Notes: generated by a model not told the origin, from the sequence alone. A stretch of DNA of 64,000 nucleotides from Luscinia megarhynchos (GCA_034336665.1 CM067568.1:40838770-40902769); one strand, 5' to 3'; shown: positions 49,361 through 63,000, numbered from the stretch's first letter. Program-made: numbers and translations.

Positions 49361-51256
49361 ACTAACGGGTATTTTTTCCATGTTCATAGATCATTATCAA
49401 ATGCCAGTGGGTTTTTTAAAAATTATATTAATGGAAAAGTTTGAAGAGATGTTGAGATTTTGGTTTGAGTTATTGTTTTTTTTCTTTTTCATTTGTGGGT
49501 TTGGTTGGTTGTTTTTTTCCCTGTGGATTAGTTCTTTTGTTTTGATGTTATATTCTTGCTTAGTATTTTAACTGAATTTTGTGCTAATGACAACTGTGAA
49601 AAGGATAATGATGATTTCTGTTAACTTGATTAGCAATTATGTCTCAAATATGATGTAAGGAAAAGTCCCTTATATCTCTGTACTCACTGTACCTGACTCA
49701 GTGGCTTCTTGGGGGTCTCTGAGGCAGTCAGTGTTAGTGAGTTGGGCATTTTTACAGTGAAATTGTCAAAAGCAAGGGAAAGTAATTGTTGTTTCCTTCA
49801 CTGTTATTGTAAGATGGACCTGTCTGTCACCTGAACTTAATTCCATGTGCTGATTTCATGCAGACCCCTTAACATCTGATAATGGTGGTTTTCAACCTCT
49901 TTTTATATAGATCAGATTGGAACGGGTCAGACAGTGACTAGAGATTTCAATACTTTTCCTTCTATTCATTTAATACTTTGTTTAGTTCAGTTAACTTAGC
50001 TCTAGTGTTGGTTTTTATGGTTTTGGCTTTTTTTTGGAGGGAGGATCTTGTGTACATAAATGTGCTTCACTCCAGAGAAGGTACTACATGGTTTAACCTT
50101 CATTGTTCTGTAGTCTCTAGTTAAGTAAAGTGAGGATGTCAGTGGCATTTTCACTCATGTAGCCAAATGAGCATTACATTATTGTGTTATTTTTCAGTAG
50201 CTGGAGAATGTTCATTAGAAAAGACCATCAGAGCAGTGATAAATTACTTACATTACTTTTTCTGTGCATACAAGCTATTCCTGTTGGAGATTCAGTCTTC
50301 ATTCCTTCCTATTCAGAGGAACAAAGAAAGTGGTCAATTTTTTGTGGTTAAAATTCCACTGAAGTGTAAGTTATTTTACTATACTGCAGAATGCTGAGCT
50401 GCTGGTGGGAAATACTGGTGTAGATGCCATAGTTGTGTATCCATTCTCTCTCATATCAGTAGATGCTGCTTGATCCTGTCCTGCCTCTGTTATTTTTTGA
50501 AAACTTTTCCCATCCTGACAAAGATAACTTGAATTTTTTTTGTACATTCTTTCACTTCTAGTATAGTCAGTGTTCTCTCAATATAGCAGTTAGCTGCAAC
50601 CTTTTGTACTACTTAGAGTTGTGGTGAAATCTTGGTAACAGCAAGTAACTGAACTCAAGTAACAACTATTGTACAAGTGTGATGATCTTAAAGGCAGCCT
50701 CATTAAAAATATATATATATTTGCAGCTAATCTTGAGAGATGCAGGTTTGGTCATAGGAAAGAAGGTACCTGAGAAATTGAGCAGCGAGGTTAAAAACTC
50801 TATTTTCATGTTTTGCCAAAGCTGATAGAGATATAAAGATAACAGCTTCATAAGTAAATAAATACTCTTTGGTTTTTCAGGGCTCTGAGGCGTATCAAGG
50901 GTGGGAGTAGTTCTAGGTGAAATGACACCACCACTTTAAAGACTTGTTTTCAGCCTTCAATAATTTCATCACTATCTCTTTTTTTGTAAAGTATACAGTA
51001 GAAGTGGTAGGTGGTTTTAATATTTCTGATGCACAGTAAGAAACACAGAGGAAGGAAGGGGAGAGAGGGAGGTGTCCATCTGTAAGGGAGTAGTAACAGC
51101 TAAAGTAAAAATTTTAATACAACAGTGCCCTGTGAAGGCCTAGAGTAGAGTTAGAGGGTTGGGGGAAAAAAAAAGCCAAATTATTCAGTAAAGACAGAGA
51201 CACCTAATGTTGCTATGGACAAGTATTATATATGCAGGTAAAATAATTTCCTTTAC

Positions 51257-51285
51257 AATACAGTAGTCCTTCTGACTACTGTATT
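51257..51285. repeat. Perfect inverted repeat (12-bp arms, 5-base loop)
   Basis: The arms aatacagtagtc (51257-51268) and gactactgtatt (51274-51285) are exact inverse complements around the loop cttct. The stem is too short for a typical microRNA precursor and lacks the run of T that a terminator would have. It could be a chance palindrome or the relic of a small transposon end. Confidence 0.8.
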
Positions 51286-54200
51286 ATCCCTTACAAAAAC
51301 TGAATAAGAGATCACTCTCTTCTAAGCTGGTCTTTATTGCATTAGTTAAGACTATAGAAGTTGTATCTGTCTGGGCTAACAACACAATAACCTTGCCTTG
51401 TGCAAGCATCTCCTGTCTTCGTGGTGCATGTCTAGAACCTGCCAGTGAGGATGTATTCACCTTCACTGAGAGATATCCTTGGGTGGCAGTGATTATTTAA
51501 TAAGTAAATCTTTCTTGATTGTTGAAACATGTGAGGTGTTTTGCTGTAGTACATCACTCAGACTGTGTGTCAGTCCCCTCAGACAGACACAGAGCTTAAG
51601 CTCCCAACACACTCCCAGCTTGTTCTTCCCTGTCACACATGATGCTTCAGCATCTCAGCTAAAAGCTGTTGTCATTGCTCTTCCAAAGGCTGTCACCTGA
51701 ACACCTCCCAGCAGAGGCACAATTCAGATCCAACTGAAGTCAGTAGGAAATATCCAGCTGGCTTCCTGAATGCCATGCGTTACCTCAGCAAGCTGAGGAC
51801 AGGAAAATATAGAACAGACATCAGTGACGTGTTTGTGCTCAAGCAGCGTTTGAAATTCAGCATCCTGGGTACATGCATGGAAGCAGCTGTGGCCTGGAGG
51901 GTGCTTCAGGGAGCAGCTGGCTTGACTGCCTGCGTTCCCATTGCTCTGAGAGCAGCAACCCCCTTCAGAGCAGCAGTGCCCACCCTGCCCTGTCCTGCTA
52001 GGGCTGTCTCGGTGTGTTTGTGTCCTCAGCCGTGCTCTGCAGCAGCCTTGTGTGCAGGTGGGCTGTGGTGGGGGGAAGGGCACCATGTGTGCACCATTTC
52101 CATTGCTGCCAGGCACGAAAGAGAAGGAAAGGATGCCAGCTATTACATCAAACCTTGGAACAAGAGGTATGCAGGAGAAACATGCTCTGGAGTTCTTGCT
52201 GGCAGATCATGCCAACTGATGGAAGAATTGCCTAATTTGGGTAATAAAAATGTTCTGAACCATAGCTGAAACTTTTTAATAGTTGGATGCTCTAGAAGTA
52301 GTTAAGAAATGTTTGAGCAAGTCTTGGAAAATCTCCAAGACTCACTCAAGAGAGAAATTAGCAAATATCTTTTTGTTACCTGTAGAGAAATAATCTTGCT
52401 GAAATGCAGAGACATATTCTCTCCCTCATCACCACCTACTTGAACCAAGGTGATTGTCTTTAGGGAATGAGAACAGGAGTATGGGGGGCAAAGAGAGTAA
52501 TGAATGAAGACTAAATGAAGGGGGAGGAGGAGAAGTGGTTTGAAAATTACCCAAGGTATTTCTAAGCAGTGAATCCTATATCTGCAAATGTTAGTCAGAT
52601 CTCTGTCCTAGTCATTCTGCAAATTTACTTGCAAAGCAAAAAGCGATTAGTGGTAGGTTTATATGCTACCAGAATGAAATGGGAACCGAACAGGCACCTT
52701 AACACAGAAAAATTTTTGACATTCATCTGTCCTCTAGATCAGCTTAGAAATAAGATATGTATTCTTCAAGAGCTGGAGTTTTCGCTTAAAAGTCTCATTT
52801 TTAATGTTTATTTCAGCAACCTAGTGTAGTACATTAGTTCTGCTCCTTTTTATCTTGAGGAATCCACTGAGATTAAATGGGCTGAGGTTCAAGGAGTGTG
52901 GACAAGCATTCCTGAACTGACGCATCTCTGCCACTGTTTTGCAATCTGTTCTTCTGGGTATCTGTTGCAGCTATCTGCTCTCTGACTTTAGTTTCCCATT
53001 TGTAAACGTGAACAGCTCTTGAGAGATGTGATATGAGATGTAAAGTTATTGGAAGCTTTAAGACGTAAAGCTGTGAAAAAGCAATGAGCTGGGGAAATTG
53101 TGTGATTGTGATTTGGTCTTTTAGAATAATGGTCTGCCTATATCTGCTCATTTCTAACTTCTGGCATTCTGTTCTGACCCTATAAATGCAGGGCTAGTCC
53201 CTCACTACAGCAGCCTTCCTGGCAGCAGTAAATTAAAAATATGGATCTATATTGAGGCTTTAGTTCTTTTTGATGTTTATGAACTTCCTTGCTCTCCATG
53301 AGGCAGTCATGCTGAGGACTAATTAAATGTGGGTGTGTATATTTGATCCCTCCCATTTTTTCTTGTCAGTCTGTCTACAAAAAAATCACAGGTAACACCA
53401 GCTTGTCAAGTAGGAGGCCAAAAGGCAGAAAGAGACATCAGCAGATTATGTATGAGTCTGTGGCAGTCAGGGAGAAGGGAAAGGTTAAGCAGGAGATGTT
53501 ACAATGCTTCAGTGCTACTTGGTTGAATTACTGCAATGCAACCTTTCTAAGAAGAGGTGACAGAGAACTGTAACTATTTGATCTATAAGTGAAAAGTAGC
53601 CTGGTAATTAAACACAGGATTTAGAATTATAATATCTGTTTATAATTTTGAATATATTGCCTGGAAAGGTATTTTTTTTTCTTCTTCTTTTACTGTACTG
53701 AAGCTTTCTTTCTGCAAAATAGACTTACTACCTCCTTCAAATCCAATTAAGAGGCTCATCTCATGAGTATTCATAGAGTGCTTTGAGATGTTTAACAAAA
53801 GATAGATCTGTAAATAGAAGGCATTGCTACACTTCTATTAAAATTTTGTCAGTAAACGTTACTTAGTCTCTAAACCACAAAAATATACACAGACATCCCT
53901 GAAAGAGCTTATTCCAGAAACAAAAATATTGAAATCAACAGTTGCATTCTTTTGTTCCTAGTACATAAGAACAGGAAAGCTCTGAGAATTTGAGTCATCA
54001 GCTGGATGAAGGCAAACAATTTTAAACTTTTGTGGGTATTACAAAGCCCACCTAAAGAAGTATTAAACAGAGAAAGAAAATTACTAGAGTAAATGGCATT
54101 CGGGAAAGTCACCTCTGAGGTTTCAGTGACCCCCATTATTATTGTTACTATTATCCATTCAAGTCCAGGTAGTAGCAATTCCATAGCACAGTAACAGTCC

Positions 54201-54854
54201 CAACTCCTAGGCTTTTGAAGTCAATATCAACTTATCTACTGTGGGAATGATACAAAGCCCTAGCTAAGGATGAAAAGTCTGTGGTGCTTAATGTGTTCCT
54301 GATTCCCAGTTCCCTTTCCTAGCTTTTGTTATATTGTTAGTCACACTGAACTCCTTCAGGGTCTGGCTGTGTGTAGTGCATGCAGGAGACCTAAACGGGC
54401 TGAATGTATGCAGTATGTTCAGAAAATTGTCACCACAAATGTTACCTTTTTTTTGACAGTTTTCCTAGTTAGTTATGTTAGCCGAGGTCTGAGATGACCA
54501 TGAGGAAAGGTAACTTCACTTAAAATCTAGAGATCAGTTAGAAACTGGCATTCCCAAGGGAGGGATAACTGTTTGTTCTTTTCTTGCACCTTCCTCAGAA
54601 CAGAGTGGCCTTCAAGTGATGAAATAGGAGCTGTGACTGTAATTATTGCAATGAATCAATATAGCTGTCTCACCAGGGCTAAATTTTCTAACTAATGCTT
54701 GTGTGCACCTTTCCTGGGAGCAAGATAAATATTTTTATAGTAACATGCATTCAACAATGTCTGTCAATAGAAATACTGCAAGAAGTTACTTTTATTTTTT
54801 GTTGGATAAAGAAATCTTCCAGGATAAGCCCTAACGTTTTGGTTTTTTGTTGGC

Positions 54855-54871
54855 TTTTTTTTTTTTTTTTT
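54855..54871. repeat. Poly-T tract (T17)
   Basis: A pure T17 run preceded by ggttttttgttggc. It is low complexity, with no attached retroelement recognised. Confidence 0.85.
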
Positions 54872-57800
54872 GAGGCAACAGGTATGAACAGATCTTTAAA
54901 AACATGTCATCTCTGTGTGTGCCCTCCCATTATTTGTTATCTCTTGGCTATATGTATGGTATTTACAAAATCACAAGTTAGCTGACCTACAGCCAATTCT
55001 AATGCCATTCTTACATGCTTTGTAAATTGAGGCACATAATCTGGTAGGACTCCTTGGTTTGTGTCTCTAAATGACTCCTTTTTCAACCTTTCAAACCTTC
55101 AGCTTTCGAAGTTGCTCATATTTATTTCAGGTGGAAGAAATGCATTGAAGCTGTTTGGAGTAAATATTTTGCTCCAACACAAGCTACAGTGAGTAAGTGT
55201 GTATACAAGATCCAGTCGTAGAAGGACTGCTACTCACTTATTTATGAGTGTAAACAGAAAGACCAAGTAATGCAGAGCTGTTTAGAAAGTTTTAAAGGAC
55301 AGGGTGACTATAGGTATTCTTTCACAGATTTGTTTCTCTGCCTGAGTATCTTGTCTTCACAAGGGACCTCAGTTCTTTTGTCATCGTTATGTCCAAAACT
55401 GCCACAGACATCTTGGGCAAATGTTAAGCAAGTTGTTTATTCTGTCATTTTCTAGTTTCTCTAGAAATCACTCTTAGATTTTTTGCCTTTCTCTCACAAA
55501 ATAAATTCATAATTTAGAGGGGGTTTAATGCTACTCATCTTTTGCTTGGCTTTTAAAATACTTAAGTGAAGTTCCACTTCTTGTACTTCACATGCTATTT
55601 CAAAACCTTTCACTATTGAGAATCTTCATGATTTACAGGGTGAACGCTTTGAATCTTCTATTGCATTAAGGCATTGCTACTTGAAAGGCTTTGAGTTTAT
55701 GTCCCTTGTGAATATTATCATCAGCTTTGGTTGTTCTGTTGTTCCTGTTGGCACTTTTGCTATTCAGATATTGTTTATTTATTCGTGCAGTGTCCAGGTC
55801 AAGGCTTTTTGTTTGGTGTGACTTAATTTAGGGTGTTGTATAAAGGGTGTATAATTTGAAACTAGAGGCTGCAAATATCTTAACTATGCTTGCTTTTTTT
55901 TTTAAATTTTAGCTCTCTCAACTCAATTTCATAACACATTCTCATGCATTTTGTAATGTCCAAAATCCCTTTCCTGAGAACTTTGCTGGAATAACTACTA
56001 GAATATGTTTTTTTAGTCTCGAAATATGCTGATATTAGAGCAATTGATTATATTGTCTATGAATAAGCCTATGGTATTTCATTAAAACTGGAGCTATTTT
56101 TTGTTGAGGAATAAAGGACGGATATAGCTGGTCAGACTGGTGAAACACTGTTTTATTTCATCAAATAATCCCACAACACTTTCACCTGTAACCATTTTTT
56201 GTTTCTTTCCTGCCTTATTACAGGAATTGCACACAAAATTAGTTATCAGTCTTACCACATATTGTAGTGCTGATGGTCAATACTGAATTATGAGGGTTGT
56301 TAACGCAATTTTCAACAGTTTAATCGCTTCTCTTACCTCCAGTGAAATGTTACATTAAATAGCAACAGTGACCAGGTTGCATGGAACTTCTATGATACAC
56401 GGGTGGGATTTCATTATCCAAGTTTCTAGCGTTGCATCCTCTGGCTCTTCCTGCGTCTGTGTGTTGTGTCTGAATCATTTTTTCCAGGGCAAAGTCCTAA
56501 AAAGGATCATGTCATGCATGATGGGTGTGTTTGTCAGTAAGGCCCTAGAACTGTAAATGAAGTGTGAAGTGTCCCATCCCTGCCATTATGTAAGGGCAAG
56601 GAGAGGCGATAATTGGTTGGGAACGGGGTGTGAGATAAATTGGCAGGTACTGGCAATGGCCAAACAAAAGGAGGAATCTTAGATCTTCTGCTTGGTCTTT
56701 TTGACGTTACTGTCACAAATAATGCTAACAGCTTCTCTGCAGAGCTAACCAACACTGAAACTGGTCAGTATTCTTTGTATTTTTCCATTGGCAGCCACTG
56801 TGGCACTGCCCTGATTACTTTGACTCCAGTGTATAATTTTCTTTCCTCCCGATAGAATATTGTACATAGCATACCATTTTATTGTGCTATGAGAGAATTA
56901 TTGTTTCAAACAGTAAAAATGAACAGAGATCCTTACTATTTAAGCCTAAGAAAAGATGTTCTTATCCACAGGCACAAAAAACATATTTGCAGTAAGAAAA
57001 ATTTATCCATTCCTAAAAATACTGTTTCACTTCTGTCTAAGGCTGGATTCCTGCCATAAATCTGCTGTAGTGTTATGATGTTTTGGTGGGATGCAGCAAT
57101 TAGTCAAAAAAAATTAAGTCTATTTGATATGATAAAATTGTTTCTAGTTACAATGTGTTATAATGGGTTATGGAATCCTTTAAACTCAAAAGAAATAATG
57201 AAATAGAGTAGTTGAAACTGGATGGAAAGGACTGTGGAAGACTTGAGTCAAATCAAGTCAGATCAGGACTGTCCCCAACACTGAAACAGGTCCACTCTGA
57301 TTTATCTAGCCAAGTCATAGGAACCTCTAGGTGACATCTGCTTATGTGAGCATTGGGCCCATCATTGTGCTGTGAAACAGCTGCTTCTCAATGGTTCCCA
57401 TCCATCACACTGCAAACTGGATAAATTAGGATGGGATTAGAAGCCATGTTTCCTGTTTCAAGAAGTTTATACTGAGCAGTGTATGCTGAGAGTGGATGTA
57501 CAGTACTGTAAATGCAGTATACTTCTGAATGTTTTTAAGTTTGGATATTAGTACTAACTCTTTATTTCATAAATGTGCAAATTTGCTGCTATAAAACTGA
57601 ATTTATGTTTTCTTTAATGTGTGGAAAGACCCAATCTGCCCACAATAAAGATCATCTTAGTAATGTGCAGTCACCACCATGTTACCATAGTTGTGTAGTG
57701 TCCCTCACAATTTCTCTGATGTTTTCATACCGCAGATGCCTCTGATCTAAAGGAGACTGTGCTTAGATTTTAAGCTGTGCACTGCATGAGATAGGACTGT

Positions 57801-59076
57801 TCTCACTACAGCCAGAGGAAGGGATTGAGCCATGTACATAAATAATTGGGGTATTCTTGTTATTTCAGCCCAGGTTTTGTAAACTGGGAGTTGTTAAAAT
57901 TTTATTCAAAAATGCAAAAGGAAGAAGGGAGTGGGTGAAACCAAACAAAAACCAAGTATCACACAGTAAAGGTCTGCCTCTTTGGGAAGAGATCCTGTGT
58001 CTCAGGGGCAGGAGTTAGATTGCATGGAATGTTCTGGTCCCTGCATTTTCAAAAAGCATCTCTTAGAACACTCAGGAGTTCTCAGCACTTGAGAAGGAAA
58101 TATAGTTCCCATCTGTTTTCATGCTGTCCTAAAGAAAATTCAAAAATCTACTTTAAAGAAGAAACTATCAGCTATGACTACTATCTAGCTGCCTTGATCA
58201 ATTTTTTCTCGTGGATTAAGTAATTTATATAGTTTATCACTTGTTCAAAATACTATTGAAAGCACATATTCCTGACGAGGAAGTGAGCAATAGACAAGTT
58301 TTTGCCAATGAATCAGCTGTCTTTACAGCCTGAAGGCTTTTAAAATGTAATGTAGATATGGCAAAGATAAAATGCAGATGCCCACTGCAACTGTGACAAA
58401 GTAAAAGAAGAGTTGCAAAGAAGGAGAGAGATGTCTATGACATAATCACCACGAGCTCATTTCCTCAGGTTGTAAAGGAAAATTGAGCAAAAAAAAGGAC
58501 CAGTAAGTACTGATATAAGAATTTTAGACACTTCTCTATGCTGTTAAAAGTTTAAAGAGAAGTAGTTTTACAGCTGATTCTTTACCAATTATTTGGTTCC
58601 CATTTTGTCATTTGTCTCTAGGATTAGCATCTTGTGAATCAGGATTGGAGATTTAATGAAATTAGAAATAAAAAGAATATTTACCCATTTTATAAGACAA
58701 AATACAAAGTCTGAATCATTTAATTTTGTAATCCTCTTATTTCTGGTGGTATTGGGGACAATACCAAAACAATAAAATTACTTCCATTATTGTAGTCATT
58801 TATCTGTCTTCCAGTAATCTCAACAGGAAGGTAAACTCAGTCTTTCTTGGGTCTTGAAGCTTTGGTTTACACTTTCTTGCAGCTAGTCTCCAAGCTGTTA
58901 AGAAAGTACTTTTACTAGAGCCACATTAACTTTGAGGAAGTCTGATTCTTTATGTGAGGTGGTGACAAATTGAGTAGCCTGTCAGAACTGCAGAACTAGA
59001 GAAACTGTAAAATGGGCAAAGCAAATATTGAAATTAAGCTATTTTCCCCCAAGTTTCTATGCTAGTTGGAATGGAC

Positions 59077-60000
59077 TAGAATATTTTCAGTTAGAAGGGA
59101 CCTACAACAGTGATTTAATCCAATTGCCTGACCACTTCCTGGAATGCCTTCCAGCCCTTCCACCAGCTTTGTTTCCTCTGGGTACTTTCAAAGGCCTTAA
59201 CATCCTTTCTCAAATTGTGGGGCACAGTGCTGAAGTGGGACCACACAAACATTGAATAGAGCAGGACAACCACTTATTTTGCCTGGCTGTTTGTGCTGGT
59301 TTTTATGCACCCCAGAACATGGTTTGCTGTCTTGTCTGTGAGGGCACACAGGTGACTGGCACTGAGCTGCTGCCCACCAGCACCCAGATCCTCTTCTGCA
59401 GGACTGCTTTCCAGCCACTCCTCTCCCAGTTTTTGCCTGGCTTTTCTGCATCCTAGGTGTGGGATCCAGTATTTGGACTTGTTCAGTTTCATACTGTCAA
59501 TGATTCTCCAGTTCTTAAATCTATCTAGAGCCCTCTGCAATGCTTCTTGTCCTTCAAGAGAGTCGACAGCACATTCCAGTTTGTTACTGACAGCAGACTT
59601 CTTAATACTGCATTCAGCTCCTGCATCCAGATTGCTGATAAACATATTGACCAGAGCTGTCCCTAGAGCTGAACCCTGAGGAACAGCTCTGTGACCACAG
59701 TAGCCAGGCAGATGTAGTCCCATGCAGCACAGCCCTTTGAGGTCTGCTGTTCAGCCAGCTCCTAACCCAGCTCACTGTGCACAGCTCATCCCACAGCTGG
59801 GCAACTTGTCTGGATGGTGCTGTGAGGGATGGTATCAAAAATCTTACACTAAATCCCAGGAAAAAACTGTGCCTACTGCCTCCCCTTCATCCATGAAACA
59901 GGTGATGTTACCTTTCAGGAGATTAAGAAGCAGGTTGACTGTTTCTGAGACTTGTTCTCAGAACTGTGCTGAAGACAGCTGGTAGTGTCTTCATGCTGTG
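59077..60000 (-). mobile_element. CR1 LINE, 5'-truncated, with part of ORF2
   Basis: The left end (ctagaatattttcagttagaaggg and cctacaacagtgatttaatcc) is the inverse of a CR1 3' tip. The rest, read on the minus strand, is the C-terminal half of the CR1 ORF2 reverse transcriptase. Much of the usual 3' UTR between the tip (up to about 59135) and the coding part (from about 59150) is missing, which points to an internal deletion. The right boundary near 60000 is where recognisable coding similarity (QH..ENKS-like residues) fades; it may reach about 60050. Frameshifts and stops make it inactive. It has the same orientation as all other CR1 copies here. Confidence 0.93.
59150..59990 (-). pseudogene. 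CR1 ORF2 reverse transcriptase remnant
   Basis: The intact protein copies CR1 RNA into DNA at a nicked target site. On the minus strand, from the right, one sees: a CFMDEGEAVGTVF stretch before the palm-domain aspartate motif (which itself is broken by stop codons); then WVRSWLNSRPQ and HGTTSAW; then, after a frame change near 59705, VPQGSALGTALVNMFISNLD; then the place where the catalytic FADD box should lie, which here reads SAVSNK, so both catalytic aspartates are gone. Next come SLEGQEALQRALDRFKNW, WLESSPAEEDLG and ANHVLGCIKTS. After another frame change LYSM...HNLRKDV marks the C-terminal region. The longest unbroken part is 59274-59723 (149 codons). There are at least three frame changes. 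It is clearly non-functional. Confidence 0.9.
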
Positions 60001-63000
60001 GATATTTCAGTTCTGGGACCAGAACAGATGCTAATCAAGGTACTTTAAAGAGACTGTCAGCCATAAAATTATTATGTGAGTATTTGTGGGAGTTTTTTGT
60101 GTAGCAGCTGCTGGTGTCTTTCCATCAATTGCTCTTAGGGAAGTATCCTAAGAATTTCTCATTCTTCCTCTTTTGCTCTGCTCTTAAGGGCCTTGCAAAA
60201 ATATATAATCTAAAGCATTTTATGCTGTTATCAGAGAATATGGATTGTTGCATGAGTTTATCCTTTTTCATATTTTGTTAATTGTAATAAAATGCACTGT
60301 GTTTTTGTTTGTGCTGATGTCAGATGGGAGGAGTACAGCAGCTATCATCCTGTGTTCTTTTAAAGGAAAAATAGGAGGTGCAAATGGACCCACTGGATCT
60401 TCCTTTAAAAAATGCTTTTAGACCACATCATTTTGAAAAGTGATAAATGAGAAAATGAATAGTCATAGGGACTTAATCTTACCATAATACAAAATTAGGT
60501 GGCTTCAAGGTGAGTTACAAATGTACTGAGGCCAAGAAAGACAGAAATTAAATATTTAATAGGTTAAGTCTAGTGCAATCAGTCAGAAGAATCAAGGACA
60601 AAAGAAAATCCATGGCAGTGACTGATGGCACATGATTTCTCATGTATTGGAGTATTAGCTAAACTTCTTTAGTTGTTTTCAAGTTCTTGAAAAACAGAAA
60701 AATGTCTGAAAAAGATAGTTGGAAAAATACTATCCTATTCTGCTCAAGTTAGTTTATTCTTTCAGAAATGTATCAAGAAATCCATAGGTTTTTTGGGTTT
60801 TTTTTTCCTTCCACATAAGCTGCAGAGAGGACAGAAGGGTGGAAAGGGAGGGAGACCTAAGGGAAAGGTAATGTAAGCTACAGGCATTGTACTGCTGCTT
60901 CATCTGACCTGCTAGCCCACATGTTGTCATCAAAACTTGATTGTCAAGATAAAAGATATTACTTTTGGTATCCCAGTACATCTATGCCTGGAAGTAATGT
61001 CATCATCTCTCTGAATTCAGTTAAAGGAATTTTCTTCACTTCTTGCGTGAATTACTGCATGTTGTGTTGTTGCAGTCTATTGAAAACCTGTTATATATTA
61101 CTCATGACCCAAAAAAAAAAAAAAAACACCCGAAAAAAACCTGGAAGGGAGGTATTGTAGATTGTAGGATTGTATTAACTGAGCAGGAAAGGCAGTTTTA
61201 ATGGTAGTCCATAGGGAATCTGGGAGAGTATTTCCAAAGGAGGTATAGACAGGAAGCAGCCCAATTTAGGCATAGCCAGCAAGAATAGAAGCAACACTTT
61301 CTTCTGATAGTTACAATCCTATAAGTGATAGGAAAGAAAATAGGAAAAAGTGTTCAGTGGTAGTAAAAGGAAAGATTTGGAGAGAGAAGTTGAGAAGCTC
61401 AGTTTCAGACATACTAACATTTAATTAGACAGTCCAGAAACCTTTTGTCCAGTTCTGCAAGTAGGCTAAACATTGTGTCCAAGCTGGCCAGGAGGCTAGG
61501 CTGAGGTTGAGCTGAAATGTAAGTTGGCAAGATCAATTAGAAACATAGGTTTGAATCAGTATAAATAATGTAAAAACCTGAGGCAGAATCTGATACAAGA
61601 GAAGACTGGATTTCCACCAATACACAGTTCTTCTCTCTTTAATATTCCAGCCAACAGCACCATTGATGCCTTAATGGAATGTCCTTTTCATACAGCATAC
61701 ACAACAATTGATCTTTCTGCTCTCTAATTTATTAATTATAAATAGTTATGAATTATTTATTATTTAGTTTTAAAAAATGCTTGTTTAGAGCAGCTGATGA
61801 GGTGCTGAGTTATTATAGTGCCATTAATGAACAAATCATGAAACAGAAATTTTAATGCGCTGAATACTGAACAGGGAAATTTAACTATTAGAGTCACTTC
61901 AAATAACTGTTAGGCATTGACAAGAAAATAATTTACATAATTCGACTGGTAAGTTTTTGTGATGTTCACAAAGGTGTATGATAAAAAAAAAATAAGGGGA
62001 GTATAGTGGTGAGCTAACCATGTGTCCATTAGATGCTGGTCAATCCCATGTCAGTCCTACCTACGGATGTCAGATTTACCTACAGCTGTCATGGTATTTG
62101 AGATGTGTTGTTTCCTCTTCCAGGAGTGAGGATGTTAGCCCTCAGAAAGCTTTTTCTAGTAAAAACCTGAACATACTGTTAATTTGTGCTTGGCTTCTCT
62201 GAAGAATGCAAATGCTGAAGGAAGATTGCTTGGAGTAGGTGATGTAACCATAGGGATTTAACCATAAGGAATTAAGGGTGCAAGCAAAGTATCGTGCTTT
62301 CATTTTAATTTAATTTCATTGGTTGTTGGATCTCTTAAAAGGTGGAATAGAGCTGAAAGGTATTCAGCAAGCTAGTATTTGGTGTTTAAATACCCCATAC
62401 CTAACAATACCAATGGGAGGACACTTGTAAAAGGGAGAAAATTGGACCATGTGTAACTACATTTGTCGTCTTTGCATCTAGAATCTGACACTCTTAATCA
62501 AACTATGCTTTGAGAAATAAGAAACAAACTAGAGGTATGTCACAGGACTGCATCTCTACAAGAATTAGACAATTAAAGAGCATGGTATGTTTGTAGAGAT
62601 GCTTCCACACCTTTCTGAAGGGAATTATAAAACTTTCGTAAGTCACAGGCCCTCTACTGCTGATGGAAGTGATCTTTTAGCTTCAGTGGGAAGGGAGAGC
62701 CATCCATTCAATTACTGTGTTTGGCTATTATTTTCAATTTACATTACCATGAATACAATAGTTCTTAGATTTTCTCTTTGTTGCTCTTAGCAACCTCTAA
62801 CAAAATAATTCTATGGTAGATTCCCAATATTTCCTCTGAATTCACTGTATTCCTACTTCATGTTGTGTGCTTTGGGTTTAATCAAGTTTTTTGCCCATAC
62901 AGGAAAATTTAACTTAAAAACATGGCCAGTTTTGGATCTTGTTGCATACCTCCTTCTATATGAAGTATGTGCTGCATGCAGAATTTGCTCTGGTTTAACT

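Larger units (their letters stand above)
49361..59076. other. Unique DNA, no gene seen
   Basis: No confident exon or RNA gene. The segment includes a G/T-rich patch at about 49488-49525, a perfect hairpin (51257-51285), a GC-richer patch (51890-52110), a T17 tract (54855-54871), a doubtful exon (55136) and a possible ancient repeat fragment at 53776-53850. Confidence 0.5.

Noticed and set aside
61081..61126. Processed retrocopy ending in the A16 tract
   Set aside because: The upstream sequence has no recognisable gene or SINE, and the following cacccg-A7 looks like low complexity.
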